Origin: Amnibacterium flavum
GTDB lineage: Bacteria; Actinomycetota; Actinomycetes; Actinomycetales; Microbacteriaceae
Direction: 5' to 3'
DNA length: 64,000 nucleotides
Assembly (NCBI RefSeq): GCF_003097495.1
Contig: NZ_QEOP01000001.1
Coordinates: 1,240,001-1,304,000 of the forward strand
In this document: positions 51,649-60,525 of the stretch, in pieces
Numbering within the stretch: position 1 is the stretch's first letter
Layout of the letters: every line of letters starts with the position of its first letter
The notes under the pieces: generated by a model
Told to the model about the DNA's origin: nothing
The model's database searches: none
The model's input: only the letters and a program-made list of their open reading frames with translations
Translations under genes and position numbers: made by a program

Positions 51649-52389
51649 GTGAGTGATGCACCCGTCTCCGTCCAGCTGTACAGCGTGCGCGATGCCATCG
51701 CGTCCGACCTCGGAGGGGCGCTCGATCGCATCGCCTCGCTCGGCTTCCGCAACGTCGAGCCGTACGGCTTCGTCGACGACGCGGCCGACTACGCCGATGC
51801 GCTGAGCAGCCGCGGGTTGACCGCCCTCTCCGCCCACGCGCCCTTCCTCGACGGCGGCGATGTCGCGAGGGCGCTCGACGCCGCCGCCCAGCTCGGGGTC
51901 AGCACGCTCATCGATCCGTTTATCCCCTCCGACAAGTGGCGGACCGCCGATGATGTGGCCCGGATCGCCGACCTGATCAACGCGGCGTCCGCTCAGGCCG
52001 CACCGTACGGATTCGCGATCGGGTACCACAACCACCAGTGGGAGCTGGCCACCGTCATCGACGGCGTCCCCGCGCTCGAGCTGTTCGCGGCGAAGCTCGA
52101 TCCCGCCGTCGTCCTCGAGGTCGACACCTACTGGGCCGAGGTGGGCGGCGTCTCCGCCCCCGACCTGCTCAACCGCCTGGGCTCGCGCGTGGCCCTGATC
52201 CATGTCAAGGACGGCTATCGCGACGGCGACACCTCGCGCCAGCAGCCCGCCGGCAGCGGCGAGATCCCGGTACCCGCGATCCTGGCCGCAGCCCCCTCCG
52301 CTGTCCGCGTCATCGAGTTCGACGACTACTCGGGCGACGTCTTCGACGGGCTCGCCGCGAGCCTCGACTACGTGGAGGCCGCCTCATGA
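51649..52389 (+). CDS. Sugar phosphate isomerase/epimerase family protein
   Basis: The 246-residue xylose-isomerase-like TIM barrel begins VSVQLYSVRDAIASDLGGALDRIASLGFRNVEPYG, typical of the family. It has metal or substrate residues in YHNHQWEL, VLEVDTYWAEVGG, LIHVKDG and VIEFDDYSGD. GTG 51649 follows TAAGCT by 7 nt. The next gene, a Gfo/Idh/MocA dehydrogenase, overlaps its stop by 4 bp. That pairing is common in inositol, glucoside or keto-sugar catabolism; the substrate here cannot be named. Confidence 0.83.
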   Translation: MSDAPVSVQLYSVRDAIASDLGGALDRIASLGFRNVEPYGFVDDAADYADALSSRGLTALSAHAPFLDGGDVARALDAAAQLGVSTLIDPFIPSDKWRTADDVARIADLINAASAQAAPYGFAIGYHNHQWELATVIDGVPALELFAAKLDPAVVLEVDTYWAEVGGVSAPDLLNRLGSRVALIHVKDGYRDGDTSRQQPAGSGEIPVPAILAAAPSAVRVIEFDDYSGDVFDGLAASLDYVEAAS

Positions 52390-53498
52390 GCGCCTCGACC
52401 GGGCCCGTCGGCGTCGGAATCATCGGCGCCGGAGTCATCAGCTCCCAGTACCTCGACAACCTCACCCAGTTCCCCGACGTGAAGGTCCTCTTCATCGCGG
52501 ATCTCGACCTCGCCCGCGCGGCCGCCCAGGCGGAGAAGTACGGAGTGCCGGCCAGCGGCACGGTCGACGAGCTGCTCGCCACCGGCGACATCGAGATCGT
52601 CGTGAACCTCACCATCCCCGCGGTGCACGTGGAAGTGGGTCTGCGGATCCTCGACGCGGGCAAGCACATCTGGAGCGAGAAGCCCTTCTCGCTCGACCGC
52701 GAGAGCGGAAGGCGCCTCCTCGACGCGGCCACCGCGAAGGGGCTCCGGGTGGCCACCGCGCCCGACACCGTCCTCGGTGCGGGGCAGCAGACCGCGCTCC
52801 GGGCCATCGCCGACGGTCGCATCGGCCGGCCGTTGACCGCCCTCACCCAGATGCAGGGCCCCGGCCCCGAATCGTGGCATCCGAGCCCCGAGTTCCTGTT
52901 CGACCTCGGCGCCGGCCCCCTCTTCGACATGGGGCCCTATTACCTCACCTCGCTCGTCAACGTCTTCGGGCCGGCGCGACGCGTCACGGCGGTCTCGAAC
53001 ACCGCGACGCCCACCCGCGTCATCGGGTCCGGACCCAAGGCGGGAACCGAGTTCCCCGTCAACGTCCCCACGCACGTCTCCGCGATCATCGAATTCGACG
53101 ACGACGCGTCCGCCGTCGTCGTGCTGAGCTTCCAGTCGCACCTTCCCCGAACGGGAGTCGTCGAGGTCTCGGGCAGCGACGGCAGCATCGCCTTCCCCGA
53201 CCCCAACGAGTTCGACGGCGACTCGCACCTGTGGGAGCGCGGCGACGAGGAGCCCTCGGCGATCGCCCCCGTCGGATCGGTATTCGGCCGCGGCACCGGG
53301 ATCGTAGAGCTCGCCCGGGCGATCCGCGCGGGAGTGCCCGAGCGGGCGAGTGCCGAGCTGGCGTTCCACGTCGTCGACATCATGACCTCCATCGCCGAGT
53401 CCGCGGCGACCCGCCAGGCGGTCCCCGTGGAGACGACGGCGGTCCGGCCCGAACCCCTGCCCGCCGACTGGGACCCCTCCGCCGCGACTCTTGTCTGA
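52386..53498 (+). CDS. Gfo/Idh/MocA family oxidoreductase
   Basis: The 370-residue product has an N-terminal Rossmann domain (VGVGIIGAGVISSQYLDNL), the conserved EKPFSLDRESGRRLL near residue 100 with the catalytic Lys, and a C-terminal alpha/beta substrate domain (LFDMGPYYLTSLVNVFGPARRVTAVSN). It uses NAD(P) on a sugar or polyol. Coupled to the TIM-barrel isomerase by a 4-bp overlap. Ends 43 bp before the FAH-family gene. Confidence 0.88.
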   Translation: MSASTGPVGVGIIGAGVISSQYLDNLTQFPDVKVLFIADLDLARAAAQAEKYGVPASGTVDELLATGDIEIVVNLTIPAVHVEVGLRILDAGKHIWSEKPFSLDRESGRRLLDAATAKGLRVATAPDTVLGAGQQTALRAIADGRIGRPLTALTQMQGPGPESWHPSPEFLFDLGAGPLFDMGPYYLTSLVNVFGPARRVTAVSNTATPTRVIGSGPKAGTEFPVNVPTHVSAIIEFDDDASAVVVLSFQSHLPRTGVVEVSGSDGSIAFPDPNEFDGDSHLWERGDEEPSAIAPVGSVFGRGTGIVELARAIRAGVPERASAELAFHVVDIMTSIAESAATRQAVPVETTAVRPEPLPADWDPSAATLV

Positions 53499-53529
53499 CA
53501 ATCCGGCGGATCCCGCCATGTCGGGCGGG

Positions 53530-53535
53530 TAGGGT
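53530..53535 (+). promoter_or_regulatory. -10 element of a leaderless promoter for the FAH-family gene
   Basis: TAGGGT followed by 6 nt and GTG 53542. It indicates a promoter separate from the preceding dehydrogenase pair. Confidence 0.55.
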
Positions 53536-53541
53536 CGACAC

Positions 53542-54315
53542 GTGAAGATCGCACGGTTCAGCAGTGACGGTGACCCGAGGTACGGGATCCTCGACGAGGA
53601 GGAGGGCGAGCTCGTCGTCCTCGCCGGCGACCCGATGTTCTCGGGCTACCAGACGACGGGGGAGAGGGTGGCCCTCGCCGACGTCAGACTGCTCGCACCG
53701 GTCATCCCGCGGTCCAAGGTCATCTGCGTCGGCCTCAATTACCCGGCGCACAAGACCGAGATGGCGCAGCAGGCTCCCACGGAGAACCCGCTCATCTTCC
53801 TCAAGCCCAACACCTCGGTGATCGGCCCCGGCGACACGATCCGCATCCCTCCGGTCGAGGGCCGGATCGTGCACGAGGGTGAGCTCGCCGTCGTCATCGG
53901 CAGCATCGCCAAGCAGGTGAAGGCGGAGGACGCCCTCGGTGTGGTCTTCGGCTACACGATCGCCAACGACGTCTCGGCCCGCGACCAGATGTTCGCCGAC
54001 GGCCAGTGGGCCCGGGCGAAGGGGTACGACACCTTCTGCCCCCTCGGGCCCGTCATCGAGACCGAGCTCGACACCTCGAACCTCGAGATCCAGACCTACG
54101 TCGACGGCGAACCCCGCCGCCACGGCAACACCTCGGAGATGATCTACGGGATCCCCGAGGTCATCGAGTTCGCGTCCGATGTCTTCACGCTCCTGCCGGG
54201 CGACATCATCCTGATGGGCACGCCTGCCGGGCTCGGTGGGTTCGTGGACGGTCAGACCGTCGACATCACGATCGAGGGAATCGGCACGCTGTCCAACCCC
54301 GCCAAGAACAGGTGA
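53542..54315 (+). CDS. Fumarylacetoacetate hydrolase family protein
   Basis: The 257-residue FAH-fold enzyme has KVICVGLNYPAHKTEM, metal ligands in RIVHEGELAVVIG (two Glu) and NDVSARDQM (Asp), and a C-terminal MGTPAGLGGFVDGQTVDITIEGIGTL. Members act as hydratases, isomerases, decarboxylases or acylpyruvases on 2-keto acids, and this one resembles the 2-hydroxyhepta-2,4-diene-1,7-dioate isomerase/acylpyruvase group. GTG start, probably leaderless. The GDPD gene overlaps its stop by 4 bp. Confidence 0.88.
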   Translation: MKIARFSSDGDPRYGILDEEEGELVVLAGDPMFSGYQTTGERVALADVRLLAPVIPRSKVICVGLNYPAHKTEMAQQAPTENPLIFLKPNTSVIGPGDTIRIPPVEGRIVHEGELAVVIGSIAKQVKAEDALGVVFGYTIANDVSARDQMFADGQWARAKGYDTFCPLGPVIETELDTSNLEIQTYVDGEPRRHGNTSEMIYGIPEVIEFASDVFTLLPGDIILMGTPAGLGGFVDGQTVDITIEGIGTLSNPAKNR

Positions 54316-55193
54316 ACGGTCCCGCGGAGGTCGATGAGCGGATCGTGCTCCTCTTCGCCCACCGTGGCGCGAGCAAGGACTACCGCGAGCACACCCGGGC
54401 CGCCTACCTCGAGGCCATCGCCCAAGGTGCCGACGGACTGGAGACCGACGTCCGGCTGACCGCGGACGGTCAACTCGTCTGCTGGCACGATGCCACGACC
54501 GACCGGGTCGGCGGCGCCGCGGGATACGTGCACGAGCGCACCCTGGCGCAGATGCGCGACCTCGACCTCGTCCAGGGCGCCGATGTGCCCTCCACTCACG
54601 GCGCGGCCGACGAGCAGCTGATGACCCTCGTCGATCTGCTCGAGGTGATGCTCCGCGCGGAGCGGCCGTTGCGTCTCGCGCTCGAGATCAAGCAGCCCAG
54701 CCCGTTCGGCTCCGCGGTCGAGGAAGCCGTCTTCCGCGATCTCGAGGCGCTCGGTTGGGACGCCGCGACGGGGCGACTCGGATCGATCTCGATCGACCTC
54801 ATGTGCTTCTGGCCGGCAACGGTCGAATCGCTGCTCACGCGGCTCGACCCCAAGCTCGTCATGCTCCTGCTCGAGGACGCGGCCGAGGACGACCTGGTGA
54901 CCTGGGTCGAGCACGAGACCGGCGGGCGCAGCACGGGTGACGAGGCGCTCGCGGCGGTGCGGACCGCCGGCCGCATCCGCGACCGGCTCCTCGACGTCTC
55001 CGAGGTGGGGGTCGGCCCCGACAAGAGGATCGTGAAGAGCTCTCCGGCGCTCGTGGAGACGTGGGCGGCCACGAGGCGGGTGCGCGTCTGGACCGTCGAC
55101 ACGGTGGAGGACGCGGAACGGTGCATCGCGACGGGCGTCCGTGAGCTGACGACGAACGTCCCCGGCCGTCTCCGCTCCGAACTCGAGGACTGA
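54312..55193 (+). CDS. Glycerophosphodiester phosphodiesterase family protein
   Basis: The 293-residue TIM barrel has LLFAHRGASKDYREHTRAAYLEAIAQGADGLETDVRLTADGQLVCWHDATTDR, carrying the GDPD catalytic His pair and the metal-binding Glu-Asp. RVRVWTVDTVEDAERCIATGVRELTTNVPGRL is at the end. The usual PEN triad reads YREHT, a deviation. It hydrolyses glycerophosphodiesters to glycerol-3-phosphate and alcohol. No signal peptide is visible, so it is probably cytosolic. GTG start overlapping the previous gene. Confidence 0.88.
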   Translation: MNGPAEVDERIVLLFAHRGASKDYREHTRAAYLEAIAQGADGLETDVRLTADGQLVCWHDATTDRVGGAAGYVHERTLAQMRDLDLVQGADVPSTHGAADEQLMTLVDLLEVMLRAERPLRLALEIKQPSPFGSAVEEAVFRDLEALGWDAATGRLGSISIDLMCFWPATVESLLTRLDPKLVMLLLEDAAEDDLVTWVEHETGGRSTGDEALAAVRTAGRIRDRLLDVSEVGVGPDKRIVKSSPALVETWAATRRVRVWTVDTVEDAERCIATGVRELTTNVPGRLRSELED

Positions 55194-55229
55194 CGCGCCG
55201 CTCGGGCGCCGTCACGGCCTCGGAGCCGG

Positions 55230-56084
55230 TCAGTCCTGGGACAGCGGGGTGGCGACCTCGGGGGAGACGATCTGCACACCGCTCTGCTGCAGCGCCTCGC
55301 GCAGCTCGTCGGGCGGGGTCTCGTTCGTCACGAAGTAGTCGGCGCCCTCCAGGCCCGACACCTGTCCGAAGAGGCGTCGCCCGAACTTCGATGAGTCGGC
55401 GAGGATCGCGACCCGCTTCGAACGCGTCATCATGTCGGCCATCATCGCCGCGTCGCCGAGGTTGCTGGTGGAGTATCCGCTGTCGGCCGCGACCGCACCG
55501 ACCGCGATGAGAGCGATATCGGCCTGGATGTCGACCGCCGTGTTGTTCGGGCCGACATGGAAGGCCACAGGACCCGTCGTGGCCTGGGTGATCGACCGGA
55601 CGGCTCCGCCGAAGACGTAGAGGTCGCGGAACACCGACGGGGACAGCTCGCCTGGAAGGCGGAGATTGTTGGTGGCGACGGTCAGCTCGCGGTGGTTGCC
55701 GAGGTGACGTGCCACGGCGAGGGTCGTGGTTCCGGCGTTGATCATCATGACCGAGCCGTTCTCGACGAGAGACGCGGCCAGAGCACCGATCGTCTCCTTC
55801 TCCCGCGTCTGCAGTCGCAGGCGCACGTCGAGTCCGCTGTCCACGCGCGGAACAGAGGAGAGGCTGACGGCTCCTCCGTGGGTGCGGACCAGAGCGCCCT
55901 CCGCGTCGAGCTGGTCGAGATCGCGGCGGATGGTGTCGATCGAGACGCCGTAGCGCTCGGCGACCATCGCGACGGTGACCTGCCCCACTTCTGCGACGTA
56001 GGCCGCGAGGTCGGACTTGCGACCTGCGGGCAAGCGCTTGGGACGGTCGTCGCCATCGACGCTCGTGAGGGAGAAGGCTGCCAT
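55230..56084 (-). CDS. DeoR family transcriptional regulator
   Basis: The 284-residue product has an N-terminal HTH (KSDLAAYVAEVGQVTVAMVAERYGVSIDTIRRDLDQLDAEGALVRTHGGAV, about residues 20-72) and a C-terminal DeoR sensor domain with MINAGTTTLAVARHL, LYVFGGAVRS and ILADSSKFGRRLF. Sugar-phosphate ligands are usual for this family. It is divergent from a sugar ABC transporter and metabolic genes. ATG 56084 is preferred; upstream in-frame codons run through the promoter region. Inverted copies of a 15-bp motif in the divergent gap are candidate operators. Confidence 0.9.
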   Translation of the reverse strand: MAAFSLTSVDGDDRPKRLPAGRKSDLAAYVAEVGQVTVAMVAERYGVSIDTIRRDLDQLDAEGALVRTHGGAVSLSSVPRVDSGLDVRLRLQTREKETIGALAASLVENGSVMMINAGTTTLAVARHLGNHRELTVATNNLRLPGELSPSVFRDLYVFGGAVRSITQATTGPVAFHVGPNNTAVDIQADIALIAVGAVAADSGYSTSNLGDAAMMADMMTRSKRVAILADSSKFGRRLFGQVSGLEGADYFVTNETPPDELREALQQSGVQIVSPEVATPLSQD

Positions 56085-56128
56085 GTCTCTACAAATAGCA
56101 CAGCGCTGCGGTCTTCTACAGGCTTTCG

Positions 56129-56143
56129 ATGCGCTTTCGTGCA
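56129..56143 (+). promoter_or_regulatory. Candidate DeoR operator, copy 1
   Basis: ATGCGCTTTCGTGCA. The same 15-mer with 12/15 identity occurs inverted at 56270-56284. It lies between the DeoR start and the transporter promoter. Confidence 0.5.
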
Positions 56144-56230
56144 TCAATCGCATGACAGGACGCGTAAAACAGCACAAGATCCAGTGGTCGATGCGGCCAT
56201 TTGGTGCTGCCCTCGACATTTGCGGCCGAG

Positions 56231-56259
56231 TTGACCCGAACGGGGGAGGTATGTAGAGT
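56231..56259 (+). promoter_or_regulatory. Promoter of the sugar ABC transporter operon
   Basis: TTGACC at 56231-56236 and TAGAGT at 56254-56259 are separated by 17 bp, a near-consensus housekeeping promoter. The expected start is near 56266, giving a leader of about 60 nt before the binding-protein ATG. Confidence 0.7.
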
Positions 56260-56269
56260 CGCACGCAGT

Positions 56270-56284
56270 TGCAATGAAGCGCAT
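56270..56284 (-). promoter_or_regulatory. Candidate DeoR operator, copy 2
   Basis: On the minus strand this reads ATGCGCTTCATTGCA, matching 12 of 15 bases of copy 1. It sits just downstream of the expected transcription start, where a bound repressor would block initiation or elongation. Confidence 0.5.
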
Positions 56285-56326
56285 GAAACGGCGAGAAACC
56301 GCACGTTTCCGAGAAATGGGAGAATC

Positions 56327-57616
56327 ATGGGCAAAGAGGCTCGAATGAGACGGGGCGCCGTGCGCTTCGTCGGTATGGGAATGGCGGCAGCCACTCTCGT
56401 AGCCCTCGCAGGATGCAGTGGCGGCGGCTCCGGAGACGAAGCAGGCGGCGACGTCACCCTCGAATTCGCGCAGTGGTGGGAGCCCGAGCTCCCCGACGGC
56501 GCGCTCCGCGGTCTGATGGACCAGTTCGAGGAGGAGAACCCCGGAATCAAGGTCGAACTCCTCAGCGGACCCTACGCGTCCACCAAGGAGCAGCTTTTCG
56601 CCGGTGCAGCAGCAGGCACCATGTCCGACGTCGTCGGACTCGACGGAGCATGGGTCAACGACTTCTCGCAGCAGGGAGCCATCGCCGACCTCACGAAGCT
56701 CATGGCCGACTACGACTACGACGACAGCCAGCTGGCCAGTCAGATCCAGGTCGACGGCTCGACCTACATGATCCCCGTCGTCAACTTCGTCTACCCCCTC
56801 TTCACCAACGACGACCTCCTCTCCGAGGCCGGAGTCGCAGCACCTCCGACCGACCGTTCCGAGTTCGCCTCGGCCGCCAAGGCCATCACCGACAGCACGG
56901 ACGCCGCCGGTTGGGCGCTTCCCCTCTCGCTCGAGAGCCCGAGCGTCATCCAGAACAACGTTATGTCGTGGGTCTGGTCGTCGGGCGGCAGCATGCTCGA
57001 TGACGGCAAGCCCGACGTCGACAACGCCGATGTGGCCGACCTGGTCGACTACATCCAGGGTCTGTACGACGACGGAGTGGTCGCGCCCGGCGCCTTCACC
57101 ATGAAGGAGCAGGACATGGTCGAGGAGTTCACCAACGGACGCGTCGGCATGATGGTCGACTCGCTGGCTCACATCAACCTGATCCGCGAGACCAACCCCG
57201 ACCTCAACTTCAGCATCTCGGCGATCCCCGCAGTCGACGGCTACACCGGCGAACGCGGCATCCCCTACGCCTCGTGGGGCATCGGCGTCGCCGAGTCCTC
57301 CGAGCACCAGGAAGAGGCCTTCAAGCTCGTCGAGTTCCTGATGAGCGAGGACGTCAACGCCGAGCTGTCGACGGTCGCCAACGCCTTCCCGGGCAACAAG
57401 AACTCCACGCCCGACTTCGAGGGCAAGGACGAGCTGTTCTCCAAGGCGTTCGAGATCTACCAGGCCGGCTACCCGGCGAACGAGTTCACCGGCCTCCCTG
57501 TGGCGGAGGAGCTCATGCGTCAGTTCGACGAGCAGTTCCAGGCTCTGCTCGAAGGAAACCAATCAACGGAGGAGATGCTCTCGAAGGTCCAGGATTCCTG
57601 GTCGGCCGAGTTCTAA
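56327..57616 (+). CDS. Sugar ABC transporter substrate-binding lipoprotein
   Basis: The 429-residue family 1 extracellular solute-binding protein has a signal peptide with lipobox LAGC near residue 29 (VALAGCSGGG), then the mature domain VTLEFAQWWEPELPDGALRGLMDQFEEENPGIKVELLSGPYASTKEQLFAGAAAGTMSDVVGLDGAW. ATG 56327 has GGGAGA upstream; ATG 56345 is an alternative. Two permease genes follow and no ATPase gene is nearby, so a shared MsmK/MsiK-type ATPase elsewhere is likely. The aldolase and kinase in the operon indicate a carbohydrate ligand. Confidence 0.93.
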   Translation: MGKEARMRRGAVRFVGMGMAAATLVALAGCSGGGSGDEAGGDVTLEFAQWWEPELPDGALRGLMDQFEEENPGIKVELLSGPYASTKEQLFAGAAAGTMSDVVGLDGAWVNDFSQQGAIADLTKLMADYDYDDSQLASQIQVDGSTYMIPVVNFVYPLFTNDDLLSEAGVAAPPTDRSEFASAAKAITDSTDAAGWALPLSLESPSVIQNNVMSWVWSSGGSMLDDGKPDVDNADVADLVDYIQGLYDDGVVAPGAFTMKEQDMVEEFTNGRVGMMVDSLAHINLIRETNPDLNFSISAIPAVDGYTGERGIPYASWGIGVAESSEHQEEAFKLVEFLMSEDVNAELSTVANAFPGNKNSTPDFEGKDELFSKAFEIYQAGYPANEFTGLPVAEELMRQFDEQFQALLEGNQSTEEMLSKVQDSWSAEF

Positions 57617-57625
57617 ACCCCACTC

Positions 57626-58633
57626 ATGTCAATCACCTCAAAGGGTCCCCGCCGCGACGCCAGTCGCGGCGGGGCCCCCACCCCTCAGACCACTGAATCG
57701 CAGACCGGTGCATCGCTGCCCGTCTTCGTGAACAAGACGCCCAACAGGGCGCGCTGGAACGATGCGAAGAAGAAGGGCGAGCCCTTCGCCTTCCTCGCCC
57801 CGGTGATCGTCCTCATCGGCGTTCTGATGGTGCTCCCCATCGGGATCGTCATCGGCTACTCGCTGTTCGACAACGTCATCACCAACAAGAACCCCGAGCT
57901 CGTCGGCGTCGACAACTACATCGAGGTCCTCACCAACCCGACGTTCATCGCCGCGACCGGCAACACGCTCGTCTTCACCGGCGCCAGTGTCGTCGCCCAC
58001 CTCGTTCTCGGCCTCGCCTTCGCGATGCTGCTGAACACCAACCTCCTCGGCCGCTTCAGCAAGGCGATCTTCCGCACCATCTTCGTGCTGCCGTGGCTGT
58101 TCACCGTGGCGATCATCGCGGTGCTCTGGCGGCTGCTGCTCAACCCGAGCGGTGTGGTCAACTTCCTCCTCTCCGGCGTCGGACTCGCCGACCAGGGGAC
58201 CGAGTGGCTCTCCTCACCCGAGCTCGCCCTCGCCACGGTCACCTTCATCAACATCTGGGCCGGGTACCCCTTCTTCATGATCAGCCTCCTGGCCGGTCTG
58301 CAGGGAATCCCCGGTGAGCTGTACGAGGCGGCCACCGTCGACGGCGCCAGCTGGTGGCAGCGCTTCATCAGCGTGACGATCCCGCAGCTGCGCCCGATCA
58401 TCATCAGCATGCTGCTCCTCGACCTGATCTGGACATCCCAGCAGTTCGCGCTCATCTGGCTGACGACAGGTGGAGGCCCCATCAACGTCACCGAGATGCT
58501 CAGCACCTTCACCTACAAGCTGGCGTTCAGCCGCTACGAATTCGCACTCGCGTCGACGAGCGCTGTGATCATCCTGGCTCTGTCGGGCATCCTCGCGTTC
58601 TTCTACGTGCGTCACCAGAGAGCGCGGGACTGA
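57626..58633 (+). CDS. Sugar ABC transporter permease (MalF-type)
   Basis: The 335-residue product has a polar N-terminal extension of about 50 residues and six transmembrane helices. The ATPase-docking EAA loop reads GELYEAATVDGASWWQRFISVTIPQLRP near residue 235. It starts 9 bp after the binding-protein stop. Forms the transmembrane pore with the next gene product. Confidence 0.93.
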   Translation: MSITSKGPRRDASRGGAPTPQTTESQTGASLPVFVNKTPNRARWNDAKKKGEPFAFLAPVIVLIGVLMVLPIGIVIGYSLFDNVITNKNPELVGVDNYIEVLTNPTFIAATGNTLVFTGASVVAHLVLGLAFAMLLNTNLLGRFSKAIFRTIFVLPWLFTVAIIAVLWRLLLNPSGVVNFLLSGVGLADQGTEWLSSPELALATVTFINIWAGYPFFMISLLAGLQGIPGELYEAATVDGASWWQRFISVTIPQLRPIIISMLLLDLIWTSQQFALIWLTTGGGPINVTEMLSTFTYKLAFSRYEFALASTSAVIILALSGILAFFYVRHQRARD

Positions 58634-58635
58634 TC

Positions 58636-59544
58636 ATGACCATCGCAAAGACACCGCCCGCCGTCATGGCGACGAACGAGGCACGTCCCCTCGCCATCCG
58701 CAATTCCCCGCGCGAGAAGAAGCGGCGCTGGCTCCGAGTCGGCGCGGTCCTGCTGCTCATCCTCGGTGCCGCCTTCGCCGGCGGACCCATCCTGTGGATG
58801 CTGTCGAGCTCGTTCAAGTCGAACACGGAGATCTTCGAGTACCCGCCGCGGCTGCTCACCGAGAACTTCTCGCTCGACGCGTACTTCTCGATCCTGAACG
58901 ACCCGACGAAGGTCCGCTTCTTCATCAACAGCTACGTCGTCTCCATCGCCGTGACGCTGCTGACCCTGTTCATCGCGATCCTGGCCTCGTACGCGTTCAG
59001 CCGGTTCGAGTTCAAGGGCAAGCGGATCATCAACGTGGTCATCGTCAGCGTGCAGGCGGTCCCGCCCATCACGCTGCTGATCCCCTACTTCGGCCTCGTC
59101 GTCGGATTCGGGCTCTACAACACCTATCCGGGACTGATCCTCACCTACATGGTGTTCACGCTGCCCTACGCGATCATCATGATGACCGGCTACTTCAACA
59201 CGCTCCCACGGGAGCTCGACGAAGCGGTCCGCGTCGACGGGGCGGGATCCTGGACGGCGCTGTGGCGCATCCTCGTGCCGATCGCGACACCCGGCATCGT
59301 CTCGGTGGGCATCTACACCTTCATGATCGCGTGGAACGAATACCTGTTCGCCCTCACGCTGACGCGCACGGAGGACATGAGGACGGTGCCGATCGGCATC
59401 CAGCTCCTCATGGGCCAGCACTCGTACGAGTGGAACGAAATGATGGCGATGAGCATCCTCGGGTCGATCCCGGTGGTCCTGCTCTTCCTCTTCTTCCAGC
59501 GCTACTTCCTCGGCGGACTCGTGTCCGGCTCCGTCAAGAGCTGA
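58636..59544 (+). CDS. Sugar ABC transporter permease (MalG-type)
   Basis: The 302-residue product has six transmembrane helices and the EAA motif PRELDEAVRVDGAGSWTALWRILVPIATPG near residue 195. AWNEYLFALTLTRTEDMRTVPIGI is characteristic of MalG-type subunits. Starts 2 bp after the first permease. A basic N-terminus (PREKKRRWLR) sits on the cytosolic side. Confidence 0.93.
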   Translation: MTIAKTPPAVMATNEARPLAIRNSPREKKRRWLRVGAVLLLILGAAFAGGPILWMLSSSFKSNTEIFEYPPRLLTENFSLDAYFSILNDPTKVRFFINSYVVSIAVTLLTLFIAILASYAFSRFEFKGKRIINVVIVSVQAVPPITLLIPYFGLVVGFGLYNTYPGLILTYMVFTLPYAIIMMTGYFNTLPRELDEAVRVDGAGSWTALWRILVPIATPGIVSVGIYTFMIAWNEYLFALTLTRTEDMRTVPIGIQLLMGQHSYEWNEMMAMSILGSIPVVLLFLFFQRYFLGGLVSGSVKS

Positions 59545-59590
59545 CCGACCGCAGAGCTCAGACCTCACATAACAAGGAGAGAAAAACAAA

Positions 59591-60451
59591 GTGCTCATCA
59601 ACGGCAAGACCCTGCTCGACGTCGCCAATGCGAACAGCTTCGCTGTCCCCGCCTTCAACGTCGCGGACTACCAGATGTTCAACGGCCTCATCGACATCAG
59701 CGAGAAGAAGAACGCGCCGGTCATCATCGCGATCCACCCCAACGAGATCGCGCTCCTCGGCTACGACGTGCTCCAGGCCATCCGGCAGCGTGCGCACTTC
59801 TCGTCGGTTCCCGTCGCGATCCACCTCGACCACGGGCTCACCTACGAGGCGGCGGTCGGCGCCATCCGGGGCGGATACACCTCGGTCATGATCGACGCGT
59901 CGATGCACCCGTTCGAGGAGAACGTCGCGATCACGAAGCGCGTCACCGACACCGCACACATCGTCGACCTCTCGGTCGAGGGCGAGCTGGGCACGATCGG
60001 CAAGACCGACGGCTACGCCGAGTCCGGCACCGCCGACATCATCTACACCGTCCCGGATGACGCGGTCCGCTTCGTCGCCGAGACCGGTGTCGACAGCCTC
60101 GCGATCGCCATCGGCACCCGCCACGGCATCTACCCCGACGACCTGCAGCCCGAGCTCAAGCTCGACCTCCTCAAGGAGATCAAGCGCGCCGTCGGCATCC
60201 CGCTGGTCCTGCACGGCGGATCGAACAACCCCGACGACGAGATCGCCGAGGCCGCACGCACCGGTGTCAACAAGATCAACATCTCGAGCGACATCAAGGT
60301 GGCCTACTTCACCAAGATGCGCGAGGTGCTCGCCGACACCAAGCTCCGCGAGCCCGACACCATCTACCCGCCCTGCGTCGAGGCCATGCAGGCCGTCGCC
60401 GGCCAGAAGATCGACCTGTTCGGCACCGCCGGCAAGGCATCGCTCTACTGA
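59591..60451 (+). CDS. Class II fructose-bisphosphate/ketose-bisphosphate aldolase family protein
   Basis: The 286-residue TIM barrel has the zinc-binding HLDHGLTYE near residue 78, VDLSVEGELGTIG with the Glu ligand, IGTRHGIY and VLHGGSNNPDDEI (substrate phosphate). It resembles GatY/KbaY and FbaA-type class II aldolases. AAGGAGAG precedes the GTG start by about 9 nt. Because it lies between sugar permeases and a sugar kinase, its substrate is probably a ketose phosphate (fructose-, tagatose- or another ketose-1,6-bisphosphate or monophosphate), which sequence alone does not settle. Confidence 0.9.
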   Translation: MLINGKTLLDVANANSFAVPAFNVADYQMFNGLIDISEKKNAPVIIAIHPNEIALLGYDVLQAIRQRAHFSSVPVAIHLDHGLTYEAAVGAIRGGYTSVMIDASMHPFEENVAITKRVTDTAHIVDLSVEGELGTIGKTDGYAESGTADIIYTVPDDAVRFVAETGVDSLAIAIGTRHGIYPDDLQPELKLDLLKEIKRAVGIPLVLHGGSNNPDDEIAEAARTGVNKINISSDIKVAYFTKMREVLADTKLREPDTIYPPCVEAMQAVAGQKIDLFGTAGKASLY

Positions 60452-60495
60452 GTCACCAACGCTCGACCGAGTCAGACTGAGTCACACTGAGTCGA
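60447..60495. repeat. 10-bp phased GAGTC repeats between aldolase and kinase genes
   Basis: Three consecutive units at 60466-60475, 60476-60485 and 60486-60495 share ACYGAGTCNN, and a fourth overlaps the aldolase stop at 60447-60456. The exact 10-bp period matches one helical turn. Confidence 0.6.
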
Positions 60496-60525
60496 CTCGA
60501 AGCTGAGCGATCCGAACGGAGCACT

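Noticed and set aside
55230-56264. Longer DeoR protein starting at 56264
   Set aside because: The extra 60 residues run through the divergent promoter and operator region and do not resemble DeoR N-termini.
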